The notes under the pieces are model-generated. The model did not search any database and had not been told where the DNA came from. It saw only the letters and a program-made list of their open reading frames with translations. A stretch of DNA of 64,000 nucleotides. Source: Hemibagrus wyckioides. Its lineage: Eukaryota; Chordata; Actinopteri; Siluriformes; Bagridae. Of this stretch, positions 49,758-64,000 are shown in pieces; within the stretch, counting starts at the first letter, position 1; every line of letters starts with the position of its first letter. Both the position numbers and the translations under genes were made by a program. The stretch spans positions 16,061,336-16,125,335 of the forward strand of contig NC_080717.1 in the NCBI RefSeq assembly GCF_019097595.1, written 5' to 3'.

Positions 49758-52700
49758 ATGAGCGGTATGAACTTCCTCGGGTCATTGGTTTTGTGCGCTT
49801 TGTTTTTGCCGCTTTCTGAGCCGAGCGGTCAGCTCCTGAAGTGCCACGAAGTGCGCTCATCCTTCCAGTTTCTGTATCCAGGCACCAAGTGGGCTCCGGA
49901 AACCCCAGTCTCAGGTAAATCAGTCATGCTGGAAAAAGAGATCGTTGGTTTTCTCTTTAACTAACACACTGATGGCTCTAAACAGCTTTTAATAAGAGCT
50001 CCTTATTCCGACAGAGTGAGAAGTAGTCTACACATGGCCACATCACTTTTTTTTGGTTATTATTTTCCAATGATTTTTGCAAAGATGTAGTGATAAGCAA
50101 AGTGACAAGTACTTATCACAGTGTGTAGTTGCTTCACTTGAAACTCATGTAGCCTATTTCCCCAACATTTCCAGTTGTAATAATTCTACATCAGTGTGTA
50201 GAGATTGCTAGTATTGCTTGGGGAGAATTGTAAGTGTATTCCAGTCTTGTTTGCAGTCTTGTGTTATAGTAGTAAATTTACTGGGAGCAGCCACATTTCC
50301 CAGTGGAGAAAATTGAGAAGTTGAGATAAACTAATGGACACGCTGGTTAAGTGACCCTCTGTTCAGCATCTCCCTTGTTGGTTTTGATAATGTGCTGCTT
50401 CGACTGCATTAAAAAAAAAAGTGTGAAATTTGGCCCAACAAACACACATTATAGTTTGGCATTAATTACACCACAGTACAAAATCTGTGACACTAAATGT
50501 ACCAATGATGATAAACCACTGATGTATATAACTGGTTTCGTAAATCGTAGATGAAACAGTACTGATTAAAGTTTCATCATTCATGATAGCTTGCCATTTA
50601 AACACTGTTAAACACAAACTGTGTTTTATGTTGATTTACTGTGGTGAGGGAGCTTTTGTTTCAGAGTTGATAGTGTAACATTTGAGAAGAGCTGTCTCTT
50701 AAGGAACTAACCCAGACCTTTTGATATTGGAATTTAATCAAAATAGTATTCCTTGAATTTTTTGACTTCTACATATTTGCAATTTAAATCAGGTCCGGCA
50801 AACGGGACAAAAGAGCTCGCATAGCCTAGCATACTCCATTACTCTATTACCTCAGAGGAAGGAATATTAACATATGACCCTCACTGGGGTTAGACTGGAA
50901 TGAAATGGAATAACTTACAGGAACAGGAAACTGGTATCAAAGTGGTCCTACATACTTGTCCTAAAAGCTTGTCATGTATTATGCATCAACTTGTTGGAGT
51001 GGATCCATCAACTATAAAAGCTGATGTCTCGATGCACCTGCAGGACAAACTGATGTTTATCAAGTTACCACAGGGGATTGAATAGCACAGGTTATGGCAA
51101 TAATTATGATCGGTGTGTATATGCCTTTAAAAACAAAAAGTAGAAAAGTTGTGGCTACACTAAAAATTTTTTTTGTTAGCTGGTATTATTTAGCCGTGTA
51201 CAATATTTTATAAGCATTGCTAATTCAATATTCTTAATTACACCACTAATATAGTTGTTTTTCATGCGCATTCTTATATAATCGTGAAATTGTAGTAGCT
51301 TGTTAGCCCCAAAAAATTTCTCTCTTTGGAGGGCAAACTAAACAAATGCGTGGTTCGGAGTGTTGCATGCCACAGGCAATGTAAAATCTTACTAATCCTT
51401 GTGAAGCAGAGTCACAGACTGAGTAATTATTACTCTGCCCTTTACTTGGCTTTTGATTGATTGCAGAAATTGGATGCAGTCCACATTTTGCTTGAAATGT
51501 TAGGGGATGTGTATAGCATGTCAGACTGTGCAATAATGTGATGCAAATTGCACTACCCATGTCAATTATGGGTGCAATGAAGCTGTAATATAACATATAA
51601 AGTACAAACTGCAAAACTGATAAAAAAGAAATTGAAGATATAATTTTCCACACTCAATTACAAGCTCTCATCACTCATGCTAACAGGTTTGTGAAACACT
51701 AATGGCTATGGTGATGGTTTTGTGAAACATTTCATCGCCTCCCACACATAACGGAGAAGCAGGGGTCAGAGTGTTTTAACAGAATTAACCGACCTCCCAA
51801 ATGGAACTCTATGGATATCTCTGGCATTGGAGTGGTAAATGAATGCAAAAAACCTTAATGTTAATTGAAATGGGAGCAACTTTACACGCTGCAGTGCAAC
51901 AGTCCCCATCATAGGATGGGATTTATTCTGTTGAGAATTTAACACAGATCAGGCTTTTGCCAGAAGTTCATGCAGCAGGTGTTGATTCTTTATTATTTAA
52001 AATTGTAGTTTTTACCTGTGTACCCTCTGGTTAGCTGAACCAAAAATGCTCTAAAATAAAAAAAAGCTAAAGCAACAGTAATGTTGAATATGGACCTACC
52101 CTTTGTCTTTTGAGTTAATTTTTGTCTTTCTGTTTTTTGCTTGTGATTTTGATTTGCACTTGTGTTCTTAGTGTTGTTTTCTGATTTGCTGTTGCATTTT
52201 TGGGTTGTTTGTGTGCCCTTCTGTGCTACCATCACACACACACACACACACAGAGTAAAATGTATTAACAAACACCCTTTAGCCAAAGTACAAAATCTTG
52301 TATCTGTTAACTTTGTGTTTGGTTCATGGCTTAGCCCTTGAAATGCTGACTGGAAGCTGTGTAATCATGAACTCATATAGTTATGCTGTTCTTATTTTCA
52401 ACAGCACGACTCCCTGGAATAAATTCCATCTAACTCCACAGCTAACATTCCAGTAAACCTGAACCCATGCGATGCCCAAGTTGCTATGTGGGAAGATTAG
52501 TCATGGTTATAGACTCACTACTTTGACAGTACCTTTGCCAGTTGCTGCCTCCAGTGGTGTTTTTGAGTGGGATGAAATGTAGTAGTTTACAAATGCAGGC
52601 ATTTAACTTTTTAAAAAATTTTTTTTTATTTTTGCTGGTCATGAACGAGTGCTCTGTGTGCATGCACAAGATAGAGATGAGGTGCTTAGTGCTTGGTCTG

Positions 52701-55700
52701 TGCTGGAAGTAGAGGAGGATAGGCACTGTGCATAGACACAGCAAGATTGAGCTGAATTCTAATGATGCTGCATGTGGTGCCAAGGGGAACAAAACGAAAA
52801 AGCCAGTGTGGATTTTTTAACCTCTCCTCTGCGTTGAGGAAGAGTCGTGCATTACAGCCTCCCTGCCCATGAGGATAGGTTTGCACATATTAATGAGAGT
52901 TGGATGTCAGAGCATGAAGGACAAATTGCTGTCCTTTCACACCTTGCACCAACACCAATACAACTTGACTTAACAATGTTCAGCTTTCTGTCACTTCCTT
53001 ACTGTTTGCTCTTGATGTGCCATTTCCCAAAAAAAACATCCTTTATGTCCAAAACCAAGTTCCCTGACTGACAACTCGGACTGGTTGCATTGCGTTTTTA
53101 ATTGTGTGGCCTCCTAAAAGACGATTATCCTAGAACAAAGCTTTCAATAGTACTTTAACAAGGTCCTTCAAGTCTTTAGTAATTAATTAATAATGGAGTA
53201 ATTAGTAGCAGAGGAGAGGAGGTCAGCTCCAGCAGGAAAACAGCTATCCTGGGATCCATACAGAGGGAACAAAGAAGAATCGGCATCCAGCTTATAGCCA
53301 TAGCACTCTCTCAGAACAGAACACAGCAATGTGTCATGTAGATGAGAAAAGAGTTGAATTATTATCCATCTGCACAAATGGATCAAACCATTAGGACGAG
53401 GTTGACCTCTAGCAAGCGGATGTTTTTTTGTATTAATGGCTTTAATTGTACAGCATTACTAGAGCTCTTGTGGCTCTTAAACATAGAAAGCATTCATCAT
53501 GTGCCGAGATGCAGTGTTGTTTTCTAGGACATTGTAGCAACAGAGATGATCCTTAAATATTTTTCATGCATGTACTGAATAATTAATTCCCTGTTGAGCT
53601 TAGTTCCATACAACAGGCAGAAATAAGACCCTTTTTTGTCTTTGGATGAAAAAGAAAAAAAGTGGAGCAACTTGTCGTTCTTGTGTCAGGGTGCACGAAA
53701 CAGCGCCTTGAGAAATACAGAACTCTTGGATCATGTTAAATGTCCTTGGAGCTTCTGTAATTATGTTGTAATGATTCGGGCCAGGCTTTCAGTGGAATCA
53801 TTTAGAGTTGTTCATGTGAAGGTGATGGCCTGGCCCTCCTTGCAGCTATGGCATTTTCTTATAATGTTAAAAACCAGGCTTTCAATTAAACTATGGATCC
53901 ATATAGATTTTCAGGGCTTAATCTGATTATGGTGAGGACTGAAAGGAGAACAAAATTCTAGTCTGCCTCTTGTGTCCTGATGCTTACTCACTGCATATAA
54001 GGGCTGAGGTACATTCACCTGAAATACATAAATATAAGTTAGAATTTATGTTTTTGTTCTTCAGAATTACTGACATGGTGCTGAGATGATGCAGGACTCT
54101 AGAGAGAAGTGTCAAGAGATCCCCCTCATTCCTAAAAGTGTTCCTTTGTAAATCTTATTCCTGATCCTTTATAAAGTTTGAAGGATTTTATACATCCCCC
54201 CCCCCCCTAACATTTTTAAAATGAAAATTCACAGAAAGAATCAGACTGACTGACCCTGCAACTGGTTCACTGAAGACTCTAATGATAACTAGGAGTAAAT
54301 GCTGCCTAGAAAAGTCCAAACCAGAATTTATTATTATTTTCTGTTGCATTATACCTTTGATTTGTTTCACTGGGCTTCATATTAATAGAACTTTCAGGCA
54401 GAGTAAATGTGGAGGGTGTGTTCTTGATTGGTCTAAAATTTTGCAGGGTGCTTTGATATTTCTTAATGGCCCTCATAAAGGTTGTCTTAAGGTCATCCAA
54501 CTGCGTTTTTATTATGGAAAAGATATAATAGCCTATTATTGTTGATTGCCATTTAATAATATGGCAATTCTGCCCAAAGGTTCAGTTCAATAACAATTTC
54601 TTCTACGCTTATTGAACTGTTTGTTGTTAGAAATATTAGAGATAGAAACATATCTTAAATTCTCTATAAGCCATTTAAAGCAAAACAAATGAGTGTGCAT
54701 TGACCTGCATGTTCTCTAAAACTAAATCTATTGTTGCGGAGCTAGAGAATTGTCTTCATTTACTCAGGAGGTATTGCGAAGAATTGTGTGCTGTATTTCA
54801 CAGTGACAGCAGAACAGTTTGTGTTGCATCATCTCTGTGATCAAACTGACCATGTCAACCTCCTGACAACCTCTAATCGTGTTCACAGTCACCTGTGTTC
54901 ACATCAGTAACTGAACCATGGGACACTTGGACAAGGACAGAGACCAGAGATCTGACAGATCAGGGTTCAGATGTTTGGTGCATATTCAAATACAGATGGA
55001 ATGTTTTCATGTGTCCAAACTAACAAAAAAACTAGATTAAAAAGAATCTGTCAAAAAAGTAAAACAAAAAAAAAAAGAATCCAAACAAAGTAGGTGAAAG
55101 AACCTTTAAAGAAGTGGTTTCTGTGAACTTTTATCAATCCAATGTTTTGGATCACAATCTCTATTATGTGGCAGTGTTCAAAAATTGTTTTTTCTTTGGG
55201 AAACCAGGGCACAGAGGTGCATAAACAGGTAAGGGGTGATGGTGGTGGCTTAAGTGGTTAAGGCTTTGGGTCGTGCCTCAGAAGATTGGAGTTCAAGCCC
55301 CATCACTGCCAAGCTGCCACTGTTGGGCCCTCACCCAACTCACCCTGCTCCAGAGGCGCTGCATCATGCCTGACCTTCTACTCTGACCCCAACCTCCAAG
55401 GAAATTCTTTTATATGTGAAAAAAGAATTTCACTGTGCAGTAATGTATATGTGACAAAATAAAGGCTTGTATATGTGCATACACTGTAAAGCTTATACTG
55501 TAGATCTCTGCTTTACTCCAAAGCATAGGACTTAAACAGTTACAATTTTCAGTTGCATTTTCTTTTTGGCTTAGTTCACTTTCATGTGGAAAAATCTCAG
55601 TGTATCAATATGTGTTTATGCAAGTAAACAGTTCTCTCATTGGTCAGAATGCACCTGTTTATGTTCTGGTGTTCTGCTCATAGCGTCTAGCTGGAGAATC

Positions 55701-58700
55701 AGCAGCTCTGTGAGCTTATTGTGGCTTTCTTTTTAGCTGTAGTCATTTTAATTTATCAGTTTCAGCAGGAAGCAAGGTTCATCAGGACAGCATAGTTTCA
55801 ATTCAGCTGTTTCAGAGAAGATCCATTATACAGCATTTTAAAATGGAGAGATGTGCTTTGTTTTTGAATTGCCATGACGTGTTCTTTCGTCTGCAAACCC
55901 ATTATTCATGTTGTGGTAATTAAACCAAAACACGCTGCATAACACGCTGTGTAGTACAGTTTCCAGCATGCATTGCTTTCAAACGTTTGCAGACGTTTTG
56001 TCATCTGTGGGCAGAGCATCTGAGCCTGAAACTAGATATTACCAGTTTCTGTTTTTGCCCTCAGAATTTAAATAGTAATTATATTCTTGGTTTTTGTTAG
56101 TCCATGCCCTTTCTGTATTATGTTAATAATTTATAGTACTGGATATGTGCAATATCTCCCACTATGCCAAATTTAGGACACGGTTTACATCATTTTTTGG
56201 TCTAGGTAGGAGTGTACAAATGCAGCATAAGATTTTTTATTGTATATATATCTATGTTTAAGCACTTCTTGTGCACATGATGATAAGCTTGAAACTCGCA
56301 CCTCTTCTTGGAATTAATAATGGGAGTGGGTCAGAGTGTGTGACATGGCAGTGGGCTGGTGAGCAAGCACAGCAAAAAAAAATATTTAAAGTTGGTGATA
56401 CGTCACAGAATAGTGTCAAGTATGTCAATAATAAAGGTTTGGATAAGCAGAAAATTGGCAGTATCAGTTTGAGCCTCCTGCTGAGGCAGCGCCTCCAGAT
56501 CCTGGAGATTTATATCGAGAATGTACTTAGTGAATGATATTAACGTCAATGTCTTCTTGGCATAAGTGTTTATATAAACAAGTTAAAATATGGCCCACTA
56601 ATAGCAGTTTATATTATTTATTTCATTACCTTAAGAAGTGATAAGTATCCAAACATGACTTGTCAATAAATAGCATAGATATCTGCATCTTTATTCTCTT
56701 TAGCAGTCCAACACAACATACTTATAGTTATAGCACTATTAAAATTACCCTGATGATTAAAATATTCTTAACCCACCTTATTATTCATTAGTATTCATAA
56801 CGCAATGTATTCAACCAAACAGGTTTCACACTGCTCTCATCCCCTTTTTTCTTTTTACTAAATACTTTTTAGGGTGTCATTACTCTATGCTGATAGTTGC
56901 CTAGGAAATTGGTTATGCATAGAGTTTGGTGGTCCTCCATGTCTCCCAGCTGGATGGGAGGAGTAGCTGGATGAGATGTGTACACTAGCCCCAGGAACTG
57001 GAAGTGCTGCGCTCATCTGGGCTTTGCAGAGGTATTTACTGAAGACAGGAACACAGATCACACTGCAGGAGAAGTATATTTAGGAAGGCCATACCCGATG
57101 GAAGCGTTTCTTTCATAGGGGAAGCAGAACAATGGTCAGGTGGAGTTATAATGAACTTTGTTAATTAACTCTGACAGAGAAGTTGCTGATTTGCCAAGGT
57201 GGCTTTCTTTAATAATGCATTCACATGCACATTAAGCTGTTTTTATGCAGGGTAGACAGTGAGTGCTCACAGGGACAAGTCGCTCACTGTGAAGAAACAG
57301 AAGGTGGTGGATGTTTAAAATAAAACTGGGGTGAAGAGAGATGTGTTGGTTGCTTATAGAATGCTACCGGACAGTAACGGTGGCCATAGAAGGCGGAGTG
57401 GAATAGTGTAAAACGTATGAGAGCGTGTATAACACTGTACACTGTGCACAGTGAGACAGAATGATTTATCTATAAGGCTTTATGCAGAAGCTTTCTCCTT
57501 CCCGTCTACATACAGTTTCATCCCTTAACATCAGTCCCCATGAGCAGGTTTTATTTAGATAGTATGATACAGTCTTTGTTCATGGGTCTCTGTGGGGAAT
57601 AATCTATCCTCATAGGCCTTCACTTTTCTTCCCTGCTCCAAACTTTTCTAATGAAATACATTTATCAACTGCACACAAAAGACAGGCAGAAATTGTCTGT
57701 TTTGCAGCAGATAATTACCAAATCTGCCTGCTTTTTTCATCCTTTCATACCTGCTCTTTCTCTGCTTGCAGTTTGCTATTGACAGCTTAATAAATTTGGC
57801 CTGCAGTCTGAAATTAACTTGATTGTATCTGTCGCCAATCTTTTGCAAGTATTGATTTAGGATATTAAGCCTGTCAGCGTGAGCACAAAAGTCGGTAGCT
57901 AGCCAATCTGGCAGCTTCTCCCTTGCTGTATTTCCTTTCAGAATGTGGCCTTGTGTGTGTTTCTCAGAATATGTTACAATTCATTTAAAGGAGTGAGTTT
58001 GTGAAGAAATTTGAGGATAATACATTTATTCCCTCATCTTGGTAAATGATGTTAGTACAGTACCCAGGTTTTTCCAGGAGCTGTGTTAGTTTTCTTCTGA
58101 TAATTCCCCATGTCACTTTTGACTACTTTTTTTTATCATTTCAAATGATTCCATCTAGGTTTTCATGATTTTATGATTGCAGATATTAACTCACGATTAA
58201 CCTACGATTGCAGAAATGAACTTAAGCAGACTCCGCAATTTCAAAGGAGCTTGCAATTTTTCAAAATTGCCACAGATTTTCCACAAATTTAGCCATGGTG
58301 CCCTTTATGACATCACAACATGCATTCAGTCAAAGCCTGCATCAGTTCAAGTGAATTGATCATGAGTACAGCTATCAGCACCAGTGATTACATATGTGTC
58401 TTCGCTGGTAGTAGTTTAAAAGAAGAATCCTTCGCTTGCAATTTTTAGCTGCAACAATCACAAAAGATTGAAGGCTTTGACAAATGACACTTGGGTCATT
58501 TTATCCTCTCTACATCTGAAGCACAAGGCAAAGAGGGATTGCTATTTTGCAGTGGGTTCTTTCAGTCTTAGATTTCTTGCATGTGTAAAAGTTGCATGGA
58601 AAAAAGCTAAAGCCATGGCCAGATATTAATTTTTTGTGGCTCACTGAAGGTCATCCTGTAACAATGATGAGGAGCTGAGAATGGCATGAAAATTTGAGCT

Positions 58701-61653
58701 CAAGAAAATGATTTGTCTTGAATTGTACATGAAAGCAAACGCTGTAGCATTTCTGGATACTGGATGTGAACTATGTCACCGGGGATTCTTGGGTTCTGGA
58801 GATCCTTCGGGTATTCTTTGAGACGCTGGAGCCTGGCGCTGTATCTGCTACGCTAAAGCCCCATTCAATAACTGATAAATTAGCTCTGCAAAATTAAGCA
58901 AATTAACTTTGCCAAATGAAGCAATTTGCCTGTTAGCCTGGTGCTGGTAATTTCATTTTCTTTTTAACTTCAGAATCTGTTCTTTTGTTTAACAGTTTAG
59001 CTTTGATAAAAATTGTATTTGGAAAAACATACTTCCTTTTCTCTTTGTTGCAGCTACATACCTTTTCTATTGGTTTCACTGTACTTATTAAAATGGCCTG
59101 TGATCTTGAATAACATAACAGTAAGCGGGATTTTAAGGTCATTCTACCAGATCTAATAGTATTACCTAGCAAGACTCTGAAATTCCCCTTTGCATCGCAT
59201 TCGTCCATCATTCTTGGACTTGTCCATCTATCTTTCTACTGCCTGTTGGCATCTGTCAGCATCAATCACTTATGGTGATAATCTGGTGTCACCATGGCCC
59301 CATGTGATCTAACATCTATATATAGATACCTGTGGTGTTTTTCCAGATTGTGTGCTTCACACAGACTCCAGTGTACAAGCCCAGATATCTTTTGTCTCTC
59401 CCTAAACTGTGTCATTCCCCACCATCCACCTCCTAACCTCCTCCTTTCATAGCCCTTCTTCATCTCGCTATCATCTTCACCCCCTGTGTGCGCTGTGACA
59501 AATTCTGACACATCTGATGGTTGTTTATAGCACCATCAATCAGGCTAGTTCCACCCCCTTAGCAGCTCAAAGACACACAAGTCACCTCTCTGCTGTTCAG
59601 CCCTGCGATGGAAATAGATGCTGTGCAAACATCTAAAAGTTTATTGCGGTGCATAAACAGTAAATCATTGCACAATGGAGATTTTAGTCAGAAAATTATG
59701 TTACGGAACATAAATCCCATCCTTATGTAAAATTTATTACTGCCATTTACCACTCTAGTATTTCAATTCACATTTTGTTCTTTTTTCCTTGTTTGTTTAT
59801 GTGGCTAGTTGTCTGCACAGAACATGGTCATATATTCATCTTGATTTGCTTTATTTCTAAATAAAGTTCTTCTGTTGAGGCTCACCATTTGGATGGCTGT
59901 AATGTGAAGAGCAAAGCTTATGTTACCATGTTGTGTCATTCTCCGGAACCTTGTAAATCCAATTACGATCCTTAAGTAGTAAGACATGGCCACTGGAACG
60001 GCTGCCAACGAATCAGCTATCACTGCGATCACTTAGGTGATCCATTTGCATGAGGTGTTCCTAATGAGATTCTTCTCTAGTTCTCCACTTCCGCTTGACA
60101 AGGAGAAATTGCTATTTTTATGTGTCCTTGGCTAGTTTGCTTTTCGACATCAGCTTCACATACATGCCATGTTGTCTTTTGTGTAAGTTTAATTGACATT
60201 AACAGTGTGGCAGCCTGCAAACATTCCTCCAGTTTACAGCAGGAGTATATCGGTCTTCCAGGTCTTGTTTGGCTCCCAACGTTTCTCATTTATTTTACAA
60301 CAGATTTAATAATTAGTTGACTAGTGGTTTATAAATCAGAGAAACAAGTTCCAACAGAGCTGAGCAGGGTCCTGGACCTTCAGAATTAAAAGCTGAGAAA
60401 CTTTGGAGCAAAGCTTTCAAGAAACAAGTGCACTTCATTTATTTGAACCTGGGTGTGGTTTTGACACAGACCACAATTCTGCTGCAGAAGTGCTCTAATT
60501 ATTTAGGAACAGTGCTTTAAAATTAGGAAATGCTGCATGTAGAATTAATGGTCTGTGACTTCCAGCTAGAAGGAAATGAACAGACTAAAGTTAATTAAAA
60601 CATTTTAGTTCTGCCCAATATCACCGGGCCTGAGCTGTGCATTCTAAAAATGTTCTGAAGTAAGTTTGAAGTAATAATAAATTATGTCTGGCCCACATGT
60701 TTTTGTTTTCTTGTATGACAGTATGCTATTATTTTAACTGTTTATTTCTACATTTAATTTTGTGGATTGTCCAAAAGTAAGCAATACACAGTTGTTTCTC
60801 ACCAGCCTTTTTATTAAAAAAACATATAATGGAAAACCTACTAAATATGTCAGAGTTTCACTACTGTCAGGTCCATGCTGTTATAGAAAATCAATCAGCA
60901 CCTTCTGACCAGTTAAAATCAAGAAACTTAGCTACTCCAGGAAGGACAGATGCTCTATGTTTGGGTTTTAGATGTGATCTTTCTCAGGTGGTTTTGAACC
61001 CGGTGCATTTGTGTTTATCTTACATCATCACGAACGTGCATGGAGAACATGACACAACTCAAAATCTTATTATTTTTTAATTATTTTGGTGCTATTATTT
61101 GCAGTAAGGCATCACCTCTTCTGTGTCCCACTGCCACTCATGATACAAGTATGTTGTGGAAAATAATGATGTCGTCATCGGCTAAAACACATTCACAGGT
61201 TACTTTACGTACTAACTTATTTATTTACTTACAGGTTGCTTACCTTTCTGCACAGTGGCTTGCACCATCAGTTCTACAGTAAAACTGTACTTTTTTTTCC
61301 AGACGTTATTGTGATTCTTGTGAGACTGATCTGCCTAGCAGCCATGCATGATTCGGTTTGCAATTAGACCTTGGTGGGTTGATGCAAATGGGGTACAGCT
61401 TTTAGAAACTGCATATTGGATTGTGCGTGGATGTATACTTGGGTGTTTTGTATATAAGGCTAATGAATCTCATTAATAAATAGGATGTATTTTTATTCTG
61501 TTGAGACAGTAGTTATTGCTCTATGCGACGCTTGGGATTGAAAATTTGCAGAAAGAAAACAAGAGAAATTGTCCTCAGACTGCTCATTAATGTAGGGCCA
61601 AATATAGAGTGTTTTCTGGGTGTAATTTGTGTATTGATGTGAATGTGAAACAT

Positions 61654-61693
<40 letters not shown>

Positions 61694-62116
61694 GGAATTG
61701 ATAAACCAACATTAAAACCTTGATAGGTGTTTTGCTATGCTGTAAAGCGCACCTGTGATTCGATTGCAAGTCCGTATAGCTTATTTAAGCATTCGCTTGT
61801 TTAAAACAGCCAATTTGCTGTTACTCTTCTGCTAGCCGAAACTCATTAGACAAACACCGTCTCAGGAGGATTGTACAGAACATTACAGAAGTCTATTTAC
61901 TTTTTTTGAGTGATGAAGTACAAACACCTCTCTCTCTCTGTCTCTCTTTAACAGGCTCAGACCTGCAAGTGTGCCAGTCGAAAGGACTCACTTGCTGCTC
62001 TCGCAAGATGGAAGAGCGTTACCTCCTCACCGCCAAACAGAATCTGGAGTCGAATCTACAGGCCAGCAGCGCCCATCTCAAACTCCTCATCATCCAGAAC
62101 GCAGCCCTCTTTCAAG
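49758..62116 (+). CDS. gpc3: Glypican-3, first two coding exons (partial gene)
   Basis: Glypicans are GPI-anchored heparan sulfate proteoglycans at the cell surface; glypican-3 modulates Wnt and Hedgehog signalling and growth. Exon 1 (49758-49914) encodes a signal peptide (about residues 1-26, hydrophobic [13 protein letters not shown]), then the N-terminal cysteine motif [10 protein letters not shown] and [11 protein letters not shown]. Exon 2 (61955-62116) continues [20 protein letters not shown] and ends [13 protein letters not shown]. The order and wording follow GPC3 (human has CHQVRSFFQ and LKFLIIQNAAVFQ), not GPC5 or the GPC1/2/4/6 group. The junction is GT-AG, phase 1, as I recall for human. 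A second in-frame ATG lies three codons into exon 1. The remaining exons are beyond the right edge. Confidence 0.95.
55236..55475 (+). mobile_element. tRNA-derived SINE in gpc3 intron 1
   Basis: Second copy of the family at 28657-28897. It shares the head (ggtggcttaagtggttaagg), the body (gccaagctgccactgttggg) and the 3' end (cactgtgcagtaatgtatat). Pol III boxes are recognisable. It has small deletions in the body. Confidence 0.82.
61656..61690. repeat. (TA)n microsatellite
   Basis: Uninterrupted alternating TA of about 17 units, 265 bp before gpc3 exon 2. Confidence 0.97.
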
Positions 62117-64000
62117 GTCAGTCCCTTCAGTACACAATGCCAGCAGCTAGGGATTGTAGAGAGTAGGTTATCTTACAGGTTAATACACATCAGAAGACCT
62201 ATAATGGATCAACTGACCTGCCGCTTAAACAAATTGTCTAATTTGGTATGAGTCGGTGGCCTCAGGTAATTGCTTTATACTAACAACGTTAGACTCACTG
62301 GTGGTGGCTGGACCCTTGTCTGCTTAGGAATGTGGTTCAATGCAAATTGCTTCAGTGACAGGCCTGGAAAAACTCCCTAAGCACGCAGATCTCTAAAACA
62401 GCCTGCTCTTATCTCTTCTTTTTTGCCCCAGCACCATCCTTTGGGGAATAGCGAGTGAGCCTTGCTTACAATCTTCTCTACTCGTCTCCCCATTGCTTTT
62501 TATCTTTTTGTAGTTTTTGCTGTAGAGACAGATCAAAGGGCTCCCCCTCTCCACTCCAGCATCTTCCTTACTTTCTCGTCCTTCACTCCCATGAGCCCCT
62601 ACTGCCCCTCCCCAAGCCAACCTGGCTGTTTCATCCCGCTGCAAAACACGGCTAAAGGTTCATTCCTTTGAAGGCAACTTTGTCAAACAATCATAAAAGT
62701 TAAGAGGCTCTGTCACTGGGACTTTCCCGTGCATCTGATGACAAGTCGCTTGCATCATGGCACACTTCTGAGCACAGCTAGTTTTCTTAGCTCTCCTCTT
62801 TTGGCTTCTGGTTGGATTTAGGAACACTGTATCCTTTATTGTGGATACAACACATAAGCCTCTTAGTCCAAGAGACAGCTTGATTTACATTTTCCATTCT
62901 CTTTATAATTGCTTAACACAGGCATCATAAAAACAGCGGAATATACAGTGGCGCTTTATTCAAATATATACCTTTTGCTAATTGTATAGGTGTGCATATA
63001 TACAGCGATTAAACTAAAATCAAATACTGATAACTGTTTCTGACGATATCACTACACAGCCCTTAGGCAAGGTTTCTGACTTCAGCTGACCTACTTAATT
63101 AGGAGAACCTGCAAAAAGGAACTATATGCTCAGAGCTTGAAGAAGCTCAACATGCAACAAGGACATGCTTTTACAGGATTTTCTGTTTTTCTGTGCTTTA
63201 TCTTCTTGGGCATATTTAGAGCAAGAGTAAGTAAGAAGAAACAGCGCAGCCAGTCACATAAGCAGGCTGTTATGTTCTTACCATTTAATTCCTAATTGTT
63301 TAGCTGTATTTGACAAATGAATATTTTCTTCATATTTCCAGCTAGGGGTGTCTGTTCACTTAGTGTGTAAAGGAACAAAAGGTACAGCCAATTTCAAAAG
63401 CTTATTTAATTTTTTTTTTTTTTGGTGTAACTCCCTCTAGAAAATGTACTTTTTAATAAATGGACTTGCATTATTCACTATTTGGTAACAGTGACTTGCT
63501 TTTTGCTAAATAAAATATAAAAACCTATATATACTAGATGGCACATTTTGTTATGTGTTAAAATAGCGACATGTTCATTAAAGTAAGTGATTTGCAAAGA
63601 ATATTTACAGGCTAATTAGCGATAATGGAATTGCTACAATACTAGAGATCGTAATCTTAATCAGTTTTTTGTAACCTGCATGTCATTTATAGTGACTGAC
63701 AGTTTAATTCCAGTGGCTGAGCCTCGGGGGATTTTTTTTTATGCTACACCAGACTTTGTTTAGCTGCTTAAAGATGGGGCTAATTTACACCTTCTCTTAT
63801 TCATTAAAAAAAGGAACACGCAATTCCCATAGACAGTAGTATTAAAGTCGGTGTTGAATCTACTCTGGGTTTGAAATGTGAGAAGGACTATATAAAGTGT
63901 AAGTAAGGACCTATTCTGGCGGTCAAAAAAACTCATTTATATTTTAGGGCATTTTTATTCTCCAAAGATCCTAGCTGAAATCAGAATCTGTGCAAGTCTC
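62117..64000 (+). other. gpc3: Start of gpc3 intron 2
   Basis: Begins with the donor GTCAGT after exon 2 and runs to the window edge. A C/T-rich stretch lies at 62450-62640. No further exon or gene is seen. Confidence 0.75.

Larger units (their letters stand above)
49915..61954 (+). other. gpc3: gpc3 intron 1 (about 12 kb)
   Basis: No gene inside. It contains the SINE at 55236-55475, a CA run at 52232-52251, a C run at 54197-54208 and the AT microsatellite at 61656-61690. Otherwise it is AT-rich. Stretches such as 57650-57900 and 60480-60660, with many TAATTA/ATTAA words and few repeats, could be conserved enhancers, but that cannot be judged from one sequence. Confidence 0.7.

Overview
This is eukaryotic, vertebrate DNA. 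Genes are split into short GT-AG exons with long AT-rich introns, and the spacers are full of Tc1-type transposons, tRNA-derived SINEs and microsatellites. Gene content, miRNA complement and repeat families point to a teleost fish. The SINE and Tc1 families resemble those common in catfishes (Siluriformes), but that narrower call is only an inference.

Layout, left to right: a Tc1 fragment (1-196); a pre-miRNA of the miR-15/16/424 family on + (468-549); hprt1 on - (CDS 2402-10118, all nine exons resolved, 218 aa); a spacer crowded with Tc1-family relics (10470-14030); phf6 on - (CDS 16935-24838, nine coding exons, 364 aa, plus likely 5' and 3' UTR exons); a spacer holding a Tc1 relic, a piggyBac-type MITE, a SINE and an antisense LINE piece (27691-30262); a CAB39/MO25 paralogue on + (CDS 35194-39945, eight coding exons, 343 aa); a broken ccdc160-like gene on - (42907-43640); a miR-17~92-type cluster on + (mir-18, mir-20b, mir-19, mir-363; 47958-48688); and the first two coding exons of gpc3 on + (49758-62116), which runs off the right edge.

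From memory, the human Xq26 block reads GPC3 / miR-106a~363 / CCDC160 / PHF6 / HPRT1 / miR-424~503, with the same relative order and strands. The window is therefore a compact fish version of that block, with a MO25 paralogue inserted between phf6 and ccdc160. The genes do not form one pathway: hprt1 is purine salvage, phf6 a nucleolar/chromatin protein, MO25 an LKB1/STE20-kinase scaffold and gpc3 a cell-surface proteoglycan. They are linked by old synteny and flanked on each side by a growth-related miRNA locus.

No bacterial-type system, CRISPR array or wholly new protein system was seen. The most notable items are the two miRNA loci (outside any ORF), the decayed ccdc160, the intron donor directly after the phf6 stop codon, and several fold-back or miniature transposons.
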